Positions 19,503 to 32,103 of a stretch of DNA of 64,000 nucleotides are shown here, piece by piece. Position numbers and translations under genes: made by a program. Under the pieces are notes generated by a model. That model did no database searches. It was given only the letters and a program-made list of their open reading frames with translations, and was not told the DNA's origin. Source of the stretch: Chimonanthus salicifolius (taxonomy: Eukaryota > Streptophyta > Magnoliopsida > Laurales > Calycanthaceae). How positions within the stretch are numbered: the stretch's first letter is position 1; each line of letters starts with the position of its first letter. The stretch lies in contig CM023538.1 of NCBI GenBank assembly GCA_013350335.1, forward strand, positions 45,378,201 to 45,442,200, written 5' to 3'.

Positions 19503-22246
19503 TCCCCCTACTGGAATCTGTCGTCGTCCTTGAAGACGAAATTTGGGTATTTAGCACGGAAGTTGTGGTAAAACTCTTAGGTTGCATCCTCAAGTGCTAA
19601 CCGTTGCCACGGACCAAGGACCTTTGTAGCTGCCTTATTGCCATTCTTCACCAATTTTCAATCCAAAATTGTTAGTGGCTCTAATAGAATCTCTCCTTGC
19701 TCTGTCATGGGCGGCAATGTGGTCTTCCTAATAGAGTGATCACCCAACCGTTCCCTTAAGTTTGAAACATGAAAAATGGGACGAATGCGAGAATCAATCG
19801 GAAGAGCGGGGAGGTAAGCAACCTGACCAATACATTCCAAAATCTAAAAAGGTTCATAATACTTTGGAGCGAGCTTTGTGTTGCGTCGCAAATTCACTCT
19901 GTTCAGAAGATATGGTTGCAGCTTGAGGAAGACCCACTAACCGACGTCAAACTGGCGCTCAGTCCGCCTTTTGTTTGCATAAGATTTCATGCGGCTTTAA
20001 GCCCGTTCCAAATTATCTTTTAGAGTTTGCAAACTTTCATCACGGCTTTGCAACTCCGAGTCTACATCTTCCACTTGAGTAGTGCCTCTGACATATGGAG
20101 CAAGTCGAGGTGGTGGCTGTCCATATAATGCCTCGAAGGGAATCATCTTGTGGATGCATGAACACATTTGTTATACCAAAATTTTGCCAAAGAAAGCCAA
20201 CGGTTCCATTCCTTTGTTTTAAGGCCACTAAAGCTCCAAAGGTAGTGGTCGACACATTTATTGACGAATTTAGTTTGACCATCCATCTGGGGATGATAAG
20301 CTGAACTCATATGAAGCTGAGTGCCATGCATAAAAAAAAACTCCTTCCAGAATTTGCTCAAAAAGACAGGATCACGATCGTTGATAATCATTTCTAGCAT
20401 GCCATGTAATTTAAAAACATTGTCCATGAATGCTCGAGCTACCACGGCTGCAGTGTATGGGTGACCTAAAGCCAAAAAATGGCCATATTTACTCAATCTG
20501 TCGACCACCACCATTATCGTGCTTTTTCCGTAGAAAGAATGTAGCTCTTCAATAAAATCCATAGATGTTGACGACCACGTATGGGGCGGAACCTCCAATG
20601 GTTGAAGCTACCCAGCAGAATTGAGGTTTTCCACTTTATTTCTTTGGCACAAATCACACATGCGGACATGGTTGTGCACACTGCTTTTCAACCCTTTCCA
20701 GTAAAAATTCCTCTTAAGTCTTTGGTATGTCTTATGAAACTCAGAATGCCCCCCAATTAGGCTATCATGACAATGATACGATGCCTTAAGAATGAGAGGA
20801 GATTCATGAGACAGACAAAATCGGCCCTTATAAAAGAGTATGCCCCCATGAGATGTAAACCATGTGGAGTCGACCATCTCACTACTCAACCCGCTAAGCA
20901 ACTGTTGGATATGGGTATCTCGGGTGTGCTCTGCATGTAACTAGTCAGCGCATGATGAACAAGGACTGAGACGGCATTCAGTTCTCCTTCCTGGTACGAT
21001 AGAGCTTCAACCATTGTGCTTGACTGGCCACTCATGTACTCAATAGTGAAGTCATGGCCAAACAACTTCAAAACCCACTTTTGCTGCATAATAGTACCTA
21101 TCTTTTGGTCTAGTAGGAACTTGAGACTATGATGGTCAATCTTGACTACAAATCGTTGTCCCAACAAATAAGGCTACCACTTCTTGACCACCATGACCAA
21201 GGCCAAGAGCTCATTTTCCAGAGAGGGCACGACTGTAGTAAGCTATGGGTCCGCCCGCTTGAGTAAAAAATGTACCCACTCCCATACCCGAAGCATCACA
21301 CTCAACGTAAAAGGTTTGGGTGAAATCAGGTAGCGACAAAATTGGTGGTGTGCTCATCGCCTTCTTCAATCGTGTGAATGCTTCCTAAGCCGCTGGTGTC
21401 CATGTGAATGAGTTCTTTTTCAGCAACTCTGTCAATGGTTTGGCTAATAACCCATAATGTCGGATGAATCACCTATAGTATTCGTTAAGTCCAAGGAAGG
21501 CCCTCAGACCCCAAATTGTTTTCGGAATAGGCCAATCCATCATACTCTTTATTTTCCCTGGATCTACAGCAACTCCTTCAGCAGAAATTAAATGTCCCAA
21601 GTATTACACTATAGCACATCCGAACCAACATCTGCTTCATTTTGCAAAAAGTTGATGTTGACGGAGCACACCCAATACTTGAGACAAATAAGAGAGATGT
21701 TCCTCCATTGTAACACTGTAAATTAGAATATTGTCGAAGAAGACCAAGACGAACCAGCGTAAGAACGGCCGGAAGATCTCGTTCACTAAACACTAGAATG
21801 TAGCCGGTGCATTAGTAAGGCCGAATGACATGACTAAAAACTCGAAGTGACCGTCATATGTTTGGAATGTTGTCTCTGGCACGTCATCTGGCTGAACCCG
21901 TATTTGGTGGTACTCGGATCATATATCCAATTTCGAAAAGACCTTTGCACCGTGCAACTCGTCCAGCAGCTCTTCAATGACTGGAATTGGGAACTTGTCT
22001 TTAATCTGTGCTGATTAAGGGCACGATCCACACATCACGGTCATGAACCATTGGCCTTTTTTACTAGAAGCACTAGTGATGAGAATGGGCTCTCACTGGG
22101 TTTGATGACCACACTTTGTAATAGCTCTTGAATCAGTTTTTCTATCTCCCTCTTCTGATAATATGGGTATTGGTATGGCTGAACATTTACTAGTTGAGCC
22201 CCCGAGACCAATGGAGTCTGATGTTCGTGCAACTTGATGGGGGTAG
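19503..22246 (-). pseudogene. Gypsy chromovirus pol (RT, RNase H, integrase, chromodomain-type C-terminus), broken
   Basis: Read right to left. RT N-terminus: PYYQKREIEKLIQELL, SPFSSLVLLVKK (22041-22200). An RT core with several stops and frameshifts, the catalytic motif degraded near F-D-N-ILIYS (about 21725). RNase H: FVVKIDHHSLKFLLDQK (21150). Integrase zinc finger H...H...CDLCQ (20608-20800). Integrase core (20143-20598) with both catalytic Asp (SMDFIEEL, NDRDPVF). The expected Glu of QTEVVN is Lys (QTKFVNK), so the DDE triad is lost. C-terminus (19515-19840): HVSNLRERLGDHS and a chromodomain-like VLGPWQRLALEDAT. This pattern fits a Reina-type chromovirus. The element is dead and is split by LTR D after 22246; the frame is off by one base near that junction. 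Confidence 0.9.
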
Positions 22247-23279
22247 TGTAGCGACCCATCCCGCTACGGGCACGTTAAAACCGATCCAACCTCCTAAAGA
22301 CAATCCAATACAATTTCGAATATTTTTTTTTCATATATATATGGGAGAAATCGCTCCCGCAACCCACACTAACCATAGGAACCCACCAGTAAACCAAAAA
22401 CCGTAAGCATCAATCATGATTACAAATTATAGCATTATCCCATTATTACATTCATCCAACTTAATAAAATGTACGCATAATTCAAATACATCAGAAAGTC
22501 CTTAGTTATAAGACGAGACCCTTACAAGTTACAAAACTGCAACTCTACGCCCAACGTCCAACTGAGGGTCCCGCCAACCCTCCCTCTATGAAGTACCTGT
22601 GAGGCAAGGGGGGGGTGAGCTCTACATGCCCAATGAGGGTAACACCTGCATCATAAGTCATCAAGCATACACTGTACAATATCATATGGACACATCAATG
22701 TCTAGGATGTCTACATGCATGACCATTCAAATGTGTGCCCTACTCCTAGCACATGGGCCCACGTCAACCGGGCCTCTAGGACATCCTCTAACCAACCCAA
22801 CGGAACTCCCTTATGTGCCCAACCGCAACAGTCCATCCATCCACGGGTATGCAAACTGATCCTCAGTCAGATAGGGGTCACTAGTCCTCAACTAGACCTA
22901 TGACCCTCTCATGACAATCCGCACACATACCATGGTCAACCCAAGAGTCAGACTCACTGGAGTCCCAAACTGATCACTGCACGGGAGTAACCACCTCACC
23001 AGTCCTCAACGAACTGTCAACCGGACTCACCTATGGTCTCATCAACCAAGCACTAGAGTCTCGATATTCAAACCTATAACCTTGGACCCCATATGCTGGT
23101 CTCCACATGACTGGTGTATCCACCTTCATAGAATTCTATATGTCTTCTACCGAGTGAGCCGGCCGAACTCACTCGTTAGACACCCACAAATTCCTGGTGA
23201 GTTAACACCCACAACACAAGTCTCACGATGAACCCCAATACCATAACCGCGGGTAAACACACTACCACATCTCACCACA

Positions 23280-23990
23280 GGCTGTCCCCACCATACAGGT
23301 GTCCTAACCTAGAACATCTCATCACATCGCAGGCTGTCCCCACCTTACAGGTGTTCCAACCTGGAATATCTCATCACATCACATCATACCATCCCTTGAC
23401 CAATGAGCGGTTGAGCACATCCTCAACCTACTCGGTCATCCGGGGAATCACAAACCATACCAGCAGGAGCTGTCCCTCACCTCATCGTCCCTCTACCTAA
23501 GCGAGCACCTCCTCCTCCTACTAGGTCATCTACGGATCACAAACTATGCCAGCGGGAGCTGTCCCTCACCGCTCCATCCCTCGACCTAGGCGAGCACCTC
23601 CTCAACCTACTCTGTCATCTAGGGATCACAACTATGCCAGCGGGAGCTGTCCCTCACCGCTCCGTCCCTCGACCTAGGCGAGTACCTCCTCAACCTACTC
23701 GGTCATCTGGGGATCACAACTATGCCAGCGGGAGCTGTCCCTCACCGTTCAGTCCCTCGACCTAGGCGAGCACCTCCTTAGCCTACTCGGTCATCTAGGG
23801 ATCACAACTATGCCAGCGGGAGCTGTCCCTCACCGCTCCGTCCCTCGACCTAGGCGAGCACCTCCTCAGCCTACTCGATCATCTAGGGATCACAACTATG
23901 CCAGCGGGAGCTGTCCCTCACCACTCCGTCCCTCAACCTAGGCGAGCGCCTCCTCAGCCTAATCGGTCATCAAGGGATCACCTCACCAGT
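23280..23990. repeat. 88-bp tandem repeat array inside LTR D
   Basis: The block AGCGGGAGCTGTCCCTCACC starts at 23551, 23639, 23727, 23815 and 23903, exactly 88 bases apart, with a diverged copy at 23462. Each unit also has CCTCGACCTAGGCGAG and CTACTCGGTCATC. A shorter related repeat (GCAGGCTGTCCCCACC, about 57-bp spacing) lies just upstream at 23280-23400. Confidence 0.92.
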
Positions 23991-24779
23991 CACACATTCG
24001 GGTATCAGAACTGCAAGGGGCTTCTAAGGTTATCTTGGGTGAACCAACATTCTGCCTGATGGCCTATCTAGGTTAACCTAGTTACTTCCCAGTTAGTCCC
24101 TAGCTGGGACTTCCAGACACCTTGTTCTCTAAATCATATCACGCCCCTCTCATAGGTGCGTCCGGAAATACAAGATAGACCGACCATTTGATTCATGCGA
24201 GGGGTTACGACTACCCATTTCCAATCACAAGGGAGTCTGAATCCCAACCACGCATCCACTGCGCGGTCCCACATAACATCCTCACCCTAACTACCCGACA
24301 AGCTAGGGGGGGTCTCTAGATCCTGATGTTGCTTAGTTCCCATGCCCCACCGGCATCTCACATACGTTAGTTATATGTATGCACAATTACCTCTACGCCT
24401 ACACATGCTATTAACATAGTTCGTCACATAATCACCAGGTGTGTGCATCAGTATTTATCACTGGTTGGCATATTAACATTCAAGCAAGTTATAACGTCTA
24501 GCAGTCCGAACTAATTATCACATGATCGTATGATATATTATCAACACAATGCCTCACATCATAATCAGACATATACCACCACATATTACATATATTCGAA
24601 TGTTGGCATCTTAACACATTATCAATAAAAATAAACTCCAATCATGTCACCACACAATCAATCAATTATGACATCAGATAATCAACTTGTATATGCCTCT
24701 ACGGGCATCAGGTACAAATACATCCGGATGGGGGCCCGCCACATAATGATATCAACAGTTCCCTTGCCGAGTGGCTCAT

Positions 24780-25745
24780 AATACCGAGGACCCGCATTCG
24801 CCGCATTTCGTACCCGCACATACGATAAGGAAGTAAGATGCATAGATGCATGCTAAGGCGGTGGTGAATTCCCTCACATGTGTGTGTTTTCGAAATTCGA
24901 GCGATGAAAACGGGTCGGAGGATTGAAAGAAGCGATGCACGGGCTGGAACGAGCTGAAGAAGGTCCAGAACACGCTGGAAGAGGACTTGTAACGGGCCTG
25001 GGCCGAGCCCAGTTCTGGGCCTGGGCCGGGCAGAGTTGCTGGATCGGGCCTAGGCTGGGCCGAGTTGCTGGATCGGGCCTGGGCTGGGCCGATCTGCTGG
25101 ATCGGGCAGAGAAGGCGAGTCGGGCCCTCGAGGCTGGGCTCAACTCGAACTGGGCTTGGGTCAGATTGAACAAGGTCTGCCGGGCTCGAACTGGGCTTGG
25201 GTCGGATTGAACAAGGTCTGTCGGGCCTGAGAAAAGGGGTAAAGGGTTTGAGATTAGGGTTTCTGGATGGGGAAGAGAGGAAGGGAAAGAGAGAAAGAGA
25301 GAGTGAAGGATGATGGTGGCGACGGCGGAGGAGTTCAAGATCGATGAGATTGAGAAAACCGACGGCTGGAGGTCCGACAGGTCTGCGCGGCGGCGATTCG
25401 CAGCGAGGAGAGGGTCTGGCCAGGTCCGCGCGGTGATGATTCGCAGCGAGGAGAGGGAGAACTGGATAGGGGAAGGGAGAGGTCGAGAGAAGGGGAGAGA
25501 GAGAGAGACGGCGGCGGCGCCTTGAGGAAGGAAAAAAGAAGAGCAAGGTGCGGCGGCGATGGAGAGGGAAGATGGGGTGCGGCGGCGGCGACGGGTTTAG
25601 GGTTTCCAGCAAAAAGAGAAGAGACGAGAGGGGAAAGAGAGAAGGAGGAGTTGCGGCGGCACTGTAGCTATGCGCTACAGTGCTGCCAACACGAGATTTT
25701 AAAGGGAGGGAGGCTAGGTTTAGGGTTTTTTTCTTTTTTTTTTTT
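24780..25745. other. GC-rich, purine/pyrimidine-skewed block of LTR D
   Basis: The plus strand is rich in GGGCCTGGGC, GAGAGAGAG and GCGGCGGCG; the minus strand gives long Pro/Ser/Arg-rich open frames. Composition alone explains the frames. GGGCTGGGCCGA-type units repeat at 24990-25210. It could be the promoter part of the LTR or a captured 5' gene end; neither can be shown. Confidence 0.5.
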
Positions 25746-26000
25746 TTTTTAAAACAAAAGCTTCCAATTTTTTTAAAATATTTTAAAAAGCTCGAAGAAG
25801 TCAAACGACAAACGTCGAGGGAAAACGTGTGATTTTCAAACTTTTAATTATGAACGAAAATTCAATAATTCAAAATTACCAAATTGCCCTCTGAGTCTCC
25901 GCACTCGAAATTGGGCAAACCAGGACCCACCACAGGGCCCACACTCACCCTACTGCTACCAAGACCCTAAAACTCCGAAAAATTGGGTCAGGTCGCTACA

Positions 26001-26329
26001 GGTAGACCTTTCGGGGTGGCAAATATAATGTGATAGTTATCCAAAAGCCAAATCAGTTCTGAGGTGTTCGAGTAGTGGACTGACTCACTCATATCTGACT
26101 GTAGTGAAAATATCTGCAGAAAGAAACTCAGGTTCATCTGTGGGTCACACTTATTAGCCATATCGGCTTCCATAATTCTCAGTTCAGGCACTCCATCACC
26201 TTGCCAGGTGTAAGATTGGTCTGGTGTTTGAAAGGCCATCGTGAGGCGTTGGAAATCCCAAGTAATGGGTCCCAACGTCCTAAGCCACTGTGCACCTAAC
26301 ACCACCTCATACCCTCCTAAGCCACTATG
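26001..26329 (-). pseudogene. Chromovirus pol, protease to RT junction, continuation across LTR D
   Basis: Minus-strand protein VLGAQWLRTLGPITWDF and the linker to RT (HIIFATPKGLP) join the RT N-terminus left of LTR D. This is the C-terminal end of the aspartic protease region; the active site is missing. Upstream the sequence passes directly into the LTR U3 end at 26330, so a deletion has removed gag, the PBS and most of the 5' LTR. Confidence 0.85.
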
Positions 26330-26407
26330 ATGCCTATCACACGTCTTCTACCAACTTTGGAAGTTGATTTTCCACAACTCACTGAGTCACACTTGCAGCA
26401 CATAACA
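26330..26407 (-). repeat. 5' LTR remnant of the chromovirus
   Basis: Matches 19426-19502 with scattered substitutions and ends at GCACATAACA, the reverse complement of an LTR TGTTATGTGC start. Only about 80 bases of this LTR survive. Confidence 0.8.
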
Positions 26408-26881
26408 TTTTTCTTTGTGTATCTTCTTTATCCTTCATACTGTTAATCCTTATCTCAACCGCTTCATTCGGCTAGGGTTTTTCTTTTGGCAACAAATGAG
26501 GATCGGGTGGGCCTCTTCTTCTATTCTCAATGTTCTTCTCTGCAATAGGTTCAATGATGGAGATAAGATTGGAGAAGGGAATAATGGTTGGCTGAATAAG
26601 AACCTTTCCATTACATGTTTTAGAGATGATGTGTCGTTGGGTTTTGGTTGGTTGGCTGCAAGGCACTGTAACGTCTGGAAGTCAACCGATCAAGGATTGG
26701 GATTATCTTCTTGGGTCTCCTTGTTTGGATGGAATTAAATCAAGGTGCTCGCCCATTGCCAGTATTCTATGGGTCTATTCCTTGGTATTTCCCCTCTGTC
26801 TTTTGGACTCTTACTGGATTGCAAGAGACAACAACGTTTCTTGCTGCCTTTCCCCCTTTTTCGTTCCTTTGATATCGCCTG
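26408..26881. other. Unassigned sequence; no gene recognised
   Basis: Lower AT content than neighbours and open for about 100 codons in one plus-strand frame (26626-26931), but that frame runs on into the TRIM and has no recognised domain. Confidence 0.4.
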
Positions 26882-27240
26882 TGTTAGGATCTGGGCTTCC
26901 AACCCAAAAGACTAGCATGTGGGTGAAGTGACCCAAGTCCTTTATAAACCCTTAAAGCTCCCTCTACACTTCCAATGTGGGACTCGTTCACAACAACCTC
27001 AACAATCCATCCCTCGAACGAGGCCCTCAACGGAGAGAGCGACGCTGGCCATCCCATTCACTTGGGGGATCTCTTGAGCCCATATGAGGTAGCATGAGAC
27101 CTGGCTCTGATACCACTTGTTAGTACTGGGTATCTAGCCCAAAAGGCTAGCCCGTGGGTGGAGTGACCCAAGTCCTTTATAAACTCTTAGATCTCCCTCT
27201 AAACTTCTAATGTGGGACTCGTTCGAAGCAACCTAAACAT
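26882..27240 (-). mobile_element. TRIM retrotransposon with two 122-bp LTRs
   Basis: Two direct repeats (26882-27004 and 27119-27240) start TGTTAG and share AGTGACCCAAGTCCTTTATA, ATCTCCCTCT/AGCTCCCTCT and AATGTGGGACTCGTTC. They flank a 114-bp interior. On the minus strand the right LTR is followed by the primer binding site TGGTATCAGAGC (27104-27115). There is no coding capacity, as expected of a TRIM. GTCCCACATT plus a TATAAA-like box is typical of the class. A clear TSD was not found. Confidence 0.9.
27104..27115 (-). other. Primer binding site of the TRIM, complementary to initiator Met tRNA
   Basis: TGGTATCAGAGC on the minus strand, two bases from the LTR end (CTAACA-AG). Matches the standard plant initiator Met PBS at all 12 positions. 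Confidence 0.9.
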
Positions 27241-28647
27241 CATGTTCCTACAAACTCTTCCTTTGTGAGACAACAGAGAGGGAAGTATTCTATCCGTTCT
27301 TGGACTCTCCTCTTTTCAACGGGTGATTGTGCACCGTGTGGGTTCCACATGGGGTGATAATATCGCCAATTGGGTATACTGAATGGGGCCCATATGGACT
27401 TTCCAAACCTAAGTCCAAACATGCGTATGAGAGAATTTACACGAATCCTGAGTTCTCAAAACTCAAGAACCCTACCAAAAATCCAGCAAAGTTTCCCCTA
27501 ATAATGGGCAGTCATGATGAGAATTCTCGTCTATTATGAATTTTACATTATCAATCCCATATGCTTAATTTTTACATTCCAAAATAACATCATCCATGGA
27601 ACATTACATGGTACAAAAACAACACAAACACAAAACATAAAAGGGGTTGGCCAAGTCCTTGTTGTGTGGTCCGTACTCGTGCCTTTGGGGTCTATGACAC
27701 CCAACTCCACATAGTTTCCTCCATCTGTGAAGAGTTAATCTACGATGACAAATATGAACATAGCAATGATAGATGAATAGATAATTCATAAAGTGAAATG
27801 ATGACGTCATTATATATATGTAAGAAAACGATCTACCTTTTGTCCTCCGCCACTACTTCCACTTCATAGCGGCAGACCACCTCTCATGCATTCTCCTTTG
27901 GTCACTATTTCCACCTGGTGACCAATTCATCTAGATCAGCCATTACTCCAACTTCGTGGCTACTACACCTTTGATAGTGTTATCATACATTATGTATTTC
28001 ATCTAAATACCTCAAACAAGAAATCATTTTATACACCCTAGTGCCCTTTCACCAATCATTCGCATGCATACATTACATTGAGCACTCATCATATTAGAAA
28101 ACATCAATTTAAACACAATGATGGTGTGGAACCCTCACACTCCCATCACATACTCCACACATAATTCTAGTGTATATCACATTTCATATAAGCACTACCT
28201 TAATATCTCATGCATTTCTCAATTAACCACAATTTTCATAGGGTTTTACACATCATACTACACACCATAAGAACTCTTAAGCATACACTTGAATTTATTA
28301 CGTACCACACTATTTCATATTCAACACACCATACAACACATACTAGATTTCTATCCACGGAACCCAAATGACATACGCATCTGAGATGGATATCTAAATG
28401 CAAAGCTTGGGTGGAGTCGTCCCTCACCTATTGTTCCTATGCCAAGTCCGAGTTTCCTTCGAATCAGCGTAAGTCTACTCCAAAGGGATTGAATACTGCC
28501 CATCACGATTAACATAAGTTATAACACACACCCAAAGCTTTTCATGTTATGTGAGACCCCATCTCCTATTAAAGAAAAGGGAAACCTCAACCTTCCAAAT
28601 CTCCATATCCTAATTTCATTCAACTTCCCTATCAAGGCCAACGTTCT
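27241..28647. other. Non-coding, LTR-like sequence; no gene
   Basis: AT-rich with phrases similar to the long LTRs (ACACCCAACTCCACATAG, GTGGAGTCGTCCCTCACC). TGTGAGACCCCATCTCC at 28550 looks like the left end of another TGTGAGACC-type LTR, but no right end with matching flanks was found. Confidence 0.4.
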
Positions 28648-28836
28648 TGTTAGAATCTATTAGATACTAAAATATATTATTTCTTCATTAGTAGTTCCAA
28701 GAGAAGTATTTTCCTAGTTTAGAGCTTTCCATATTTATTTGATTCTACTTCCATATTTGTATTTCTCTTACTCTAAAAATAAAGTCAAAAGTCTCTCCTT
28801 AATTCATAAGAGGAGACACAACACCAATTATTTTCA
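28648..28836 (+). repeat. 5' LTR of the Copia-like element
   Basis: Starts TGTTAGAATC, ends CCAATTATTTTCA. Pairs with 34572-34763, with about a dozen differences. Confidence 0.85.
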
Positions 28837-30135
28837 CCTCGATCAATTTTTTTTTCACCACCCTTCCGTAATTACCCTTAGAGGGAGGCTAACCCTTTTT
28901 GAAAAAATTTCCCCCGATTTCTTCATGTCTTCCATTTTTTTTAAAAAAATCAGATCCACTTTTGCTGTCTTTTCTCAGTGTTTCTGCCCAGCAGTTTTGG
29001 TTTAAACAAAAATTTGTTCTTCTGGATATGGAGGTTGCAACAACCGCACCTCAATAGATCTGAGGCCTTCACCTAATCGATCTTGTTGCACCTAGATACC
29101 CATCTCATCTCTCGTCTCTTACACTCCCCAACCATCCGGCACACCTTTGATTGTTGATATCATGACGTCCAAGTTCCTAGATCTGCAGCTCCAAGCATTG
29201 CCCATTCCACCTTCCACCTGTAGATCCCCCTCTGCAAGTTTTGTCGCCAGCAACAAAATTGTAATGGGCCAACCCTAAAAAAAAATATTATTAAAATATT
29301 AAGTCCGTACATAAGTTCGTGTTTGAACGAAATTAGGTTTATTTCACCTCCTTCCTTTTCCAAACAGCCAACCCTTCTTCCTTAGCAATAATCTTTTGCT
29401 TCCTCTACCTTCCCTCTATTGATTTTCATCCACTAAAGGCTTTGAATTCGGATTTCCTATGCTTGGAGCTCCCATTTGCACGGTTCCTTCTCCTTAAAAG
29501 GTAAGATCTATGATATTTCTCGTTCACTTTCTTCTTATTTGATGAGATCTTTATGGGATGTATTGAGAATGGAGTATGTGATGGCTTTTAGGCCTTATTT
29601 GAAGAGAATTTCATTGAAATAACTGGGGATTTTGTTATGGAACCTTGTTTTGGTGTAGATCTGAATTGAAATTGATTTTTGAACCCATAGACAAGGAAGT
29701 AAATTAGGGAAAATGGTATATGCTATTTTTGGAGATGATTTATGGGAGAAGATTTGGGGATTACCCTTAGATTGAAGGATTAATTTGGATTAGAGGTAAA
29801 TCTTGGGTCTAGATTTGAGAATTTTGTTTCTAAGTTTTGATTTAGCCTACTCAATGAACTAATAGGGATATATTATGTTATTTTTTATTGATTAGAGCCT
29901 TTGAATCCCGAACCCGTTGAGGTACGACTCGAAGATCAACCCGAGACATCTTGATTTTGAGGTGAGGATAGTTACACACATTGTATGAATGCTTGTATGC
30001 TATTACATTTATTTAGGGAATGTACTGGGTTATTAATGTGTTTAATGCATGATAAATAGGATGGATGTGCCCTATGCTCTGTATGAGATGTTATTAATTC
30101 CCTATTATGTAATTTGTAGCATGTCTATTATCTTG

Positions 30136-32103
30136 TGTTCTACAAATTTTAAATTTATAACTCGTAAGCGCACGAACCACTGATAGTATAACGATTGAGT
30201 GCGAAGTTGAACCCATCGTAACTTAGGAAAATAGATCTGTGAAAGTATACCATTGAATTATATATTTTAAGAAATTTAGAAAATCATAGAAATAAATCTT
30301 AAATATAGAATTATTTCTCTAATCTATGAAATTAAGTTTTTCTTTAGCAATATTCTACAAATAGAAATCTCATCTAAACATAGAAACTATCCACTTAAGA
30401 GATCTAATTTTCATGAAAAATACAAAATCTATAAATTCAATTAAGATGGTGGATTTAATTTAAAATCAATCTAACTTAGAACACAAAATTAAGATGAAAT
30501 AAATTAATTTACCAACCTAGTTCCACAATTTTTCAAGAATTTAAATTTTATAAAAATAAAGAAAAAACACATAGAATTACCTATGTACATATTTACAATG
30601 GAACTGACTCAAAGAGTCAAGAAGGCATTATTTTCCATATTTTAAAATAAAACAAAAGCCTAGAACATGGAGATCCTAAAATAAATTACCAATCATGCAT
30701 TCAAATTTTTCATCGATAATTATTCTAAGAATTAAATCTATGAATTTCATTAAATTAAAAATCTTAAATTAAACCTTAGAGTGAATAACATTTAAACTTT
30801 TTCTCAAAATCTAAAATATTTCATCACATTCTTAAAATAAGAGCCTTTGATAGAAGGAAGTCTATTCAGTCAAAATTTTCATCACATTTAATTTGAAACA
30901 CTTAAAAGAAATTCACAAATAAACTTAATTAAAGAATAAAAATAAAATCAAATAATCACCATACATCAATTGAATAATTGGAAAACCATAAACTAAATAT
31001 TTCATCACACATTTCTCTTATTATTAAAATTTGAAATATAAATTACAAAACAAAAGATTTTGGAATTAAGAGAACTCAATAATACAATGGAAAATTAAAA
31101 ACCACCAACCTCAAACCCTTGTGGAAATCAAAATTGCCAAACTGTCTCTTCTTCTCTTCCTTCCCTCCTCTCCTATGCACAACCCTTCAATTTCTTCAGC
31201 CAAGTTCAATTTTCTCAATGGGAGAGGGATAATATTTATAGATGAAAGGAGGTGGAGTGAATGATTTAGATTTAAAGATTTAAATAAAGCAAGGGACACT
31301 TGAAGGGTTGATATGGCTTGTGCTAAACATTGAATGACTTAAAGGAGAAAATGAGGTGGAAAAAATAGTAAAATTCATGTAAAGAAAATGGGTGCAAAAT
31401 CCCATTTTTTACACATGTACTACCTTGCAACTCAGTTTTGACCTAGTTAACCTTCGAATCATGAAAATTTGTAAAGTACAAAGTTTTAGCCCTTGAAATC
31501 TTCTTTCTAAATAAATATTAATCAACATAATCGGACATCTGAGTGGAACGTTATGGTCAAAATACTGAAGTTGTGTCAAACTTTCCTTCTTTTTCTCAAC
31601 TTCTTATTTTGTTTCTTCTTCCTTAATCCACTTGGCAAATTCGAAAATCCTCTTATAATGACTTGTAAATTTCGAATTTCCTCATATGTATCTTGAGATG
31701 ATGAAAGGACTTCACACATGAGGATTTCTTCATGGACTTTTCTTAATGGACTTAATAATTGGACTTTACAAAGTATGAAAAATCTAATAAATAATTTTAC
31801 TAATTACAATCAATTCTAAAAATGCACTAAATTAATCTAAACTCTCATAAATAGATTTGAATTAATTAGTTTACAAATAAAATCCCTAAAATTTGTGGTA
31901 AATAATTATTAAAAATTTCGACTTTCCAAAAATATCAACTTATTCCCATAAATTACAAAATTCACCATTTGAATTCTCATATCTTTTATTTCTCTATAAA
32001 TCCTGCAAAACTTCTAAAATTCCATTAAACATATCCTGAAACACACAAAACAAATGCTAACTAGTCCAAATATAAGGGTAAAATAGTCATTCTGTGCTCA
32101 TCA
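30136..32103. mobile_element. Solo LTR E (about 2 kb), family with GATTGAGTGCGAAG block
   Basis: Starts TGTTCTACAAATTTTAAATT and ends TCTGTGCTCATCA. Flanks TCTTG and TTTTG differ at one base. The block GTAAGCGCACGAACCA...GATTGAGTGCGAAG-TGAACCCA near the left end recurs at 45502 and, weaker, at 51507. Very AT-rich, no coding domain. Confidence 0.6.

Larger units (their letters stand above)
22247..26000 (-). mobile_element. Solo LTR D (3.75 kb) inserted in the chromovirus pol
   Basis: It starts TGTAGCGACCCATCCC and ends GGTCAGGTCGCTACA on the plus strand, and GGTAG flanks it at 22242-22246 and 26001-26005. The chromovirus protein continues across it (ATPKGLP to the right, KLHEHQTPLVSG to the left). 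No gag or pol inside. It contains an 88-bp tandem repeat array and a GC-rich block at 24780-25740. Orientation is given by analogy with the related LTRs whose plus-strand left end is TGTARCG. Confidence 0.88.

Noticed and set aside
23280..23990. Regular direct repeats resembling a CRISPR array
   Set aside because: The 88-bp units are conserved throughout, without unique spacers, and lie in a plant LTR. Plants have no CRISPR loci.
24776..25804. 342-codon Pro/Ser/Arg-rich frame on the minus strand
   Set aside because: It is explained by GC- and purine-skewed composition inside solo LTR D. Overlapping frames are equally open and there is no domain.
26626..26931. 101-codon frame with hydrophobic stretches
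   Set aside because: It runs into the TRIM LTR and matches no known family.
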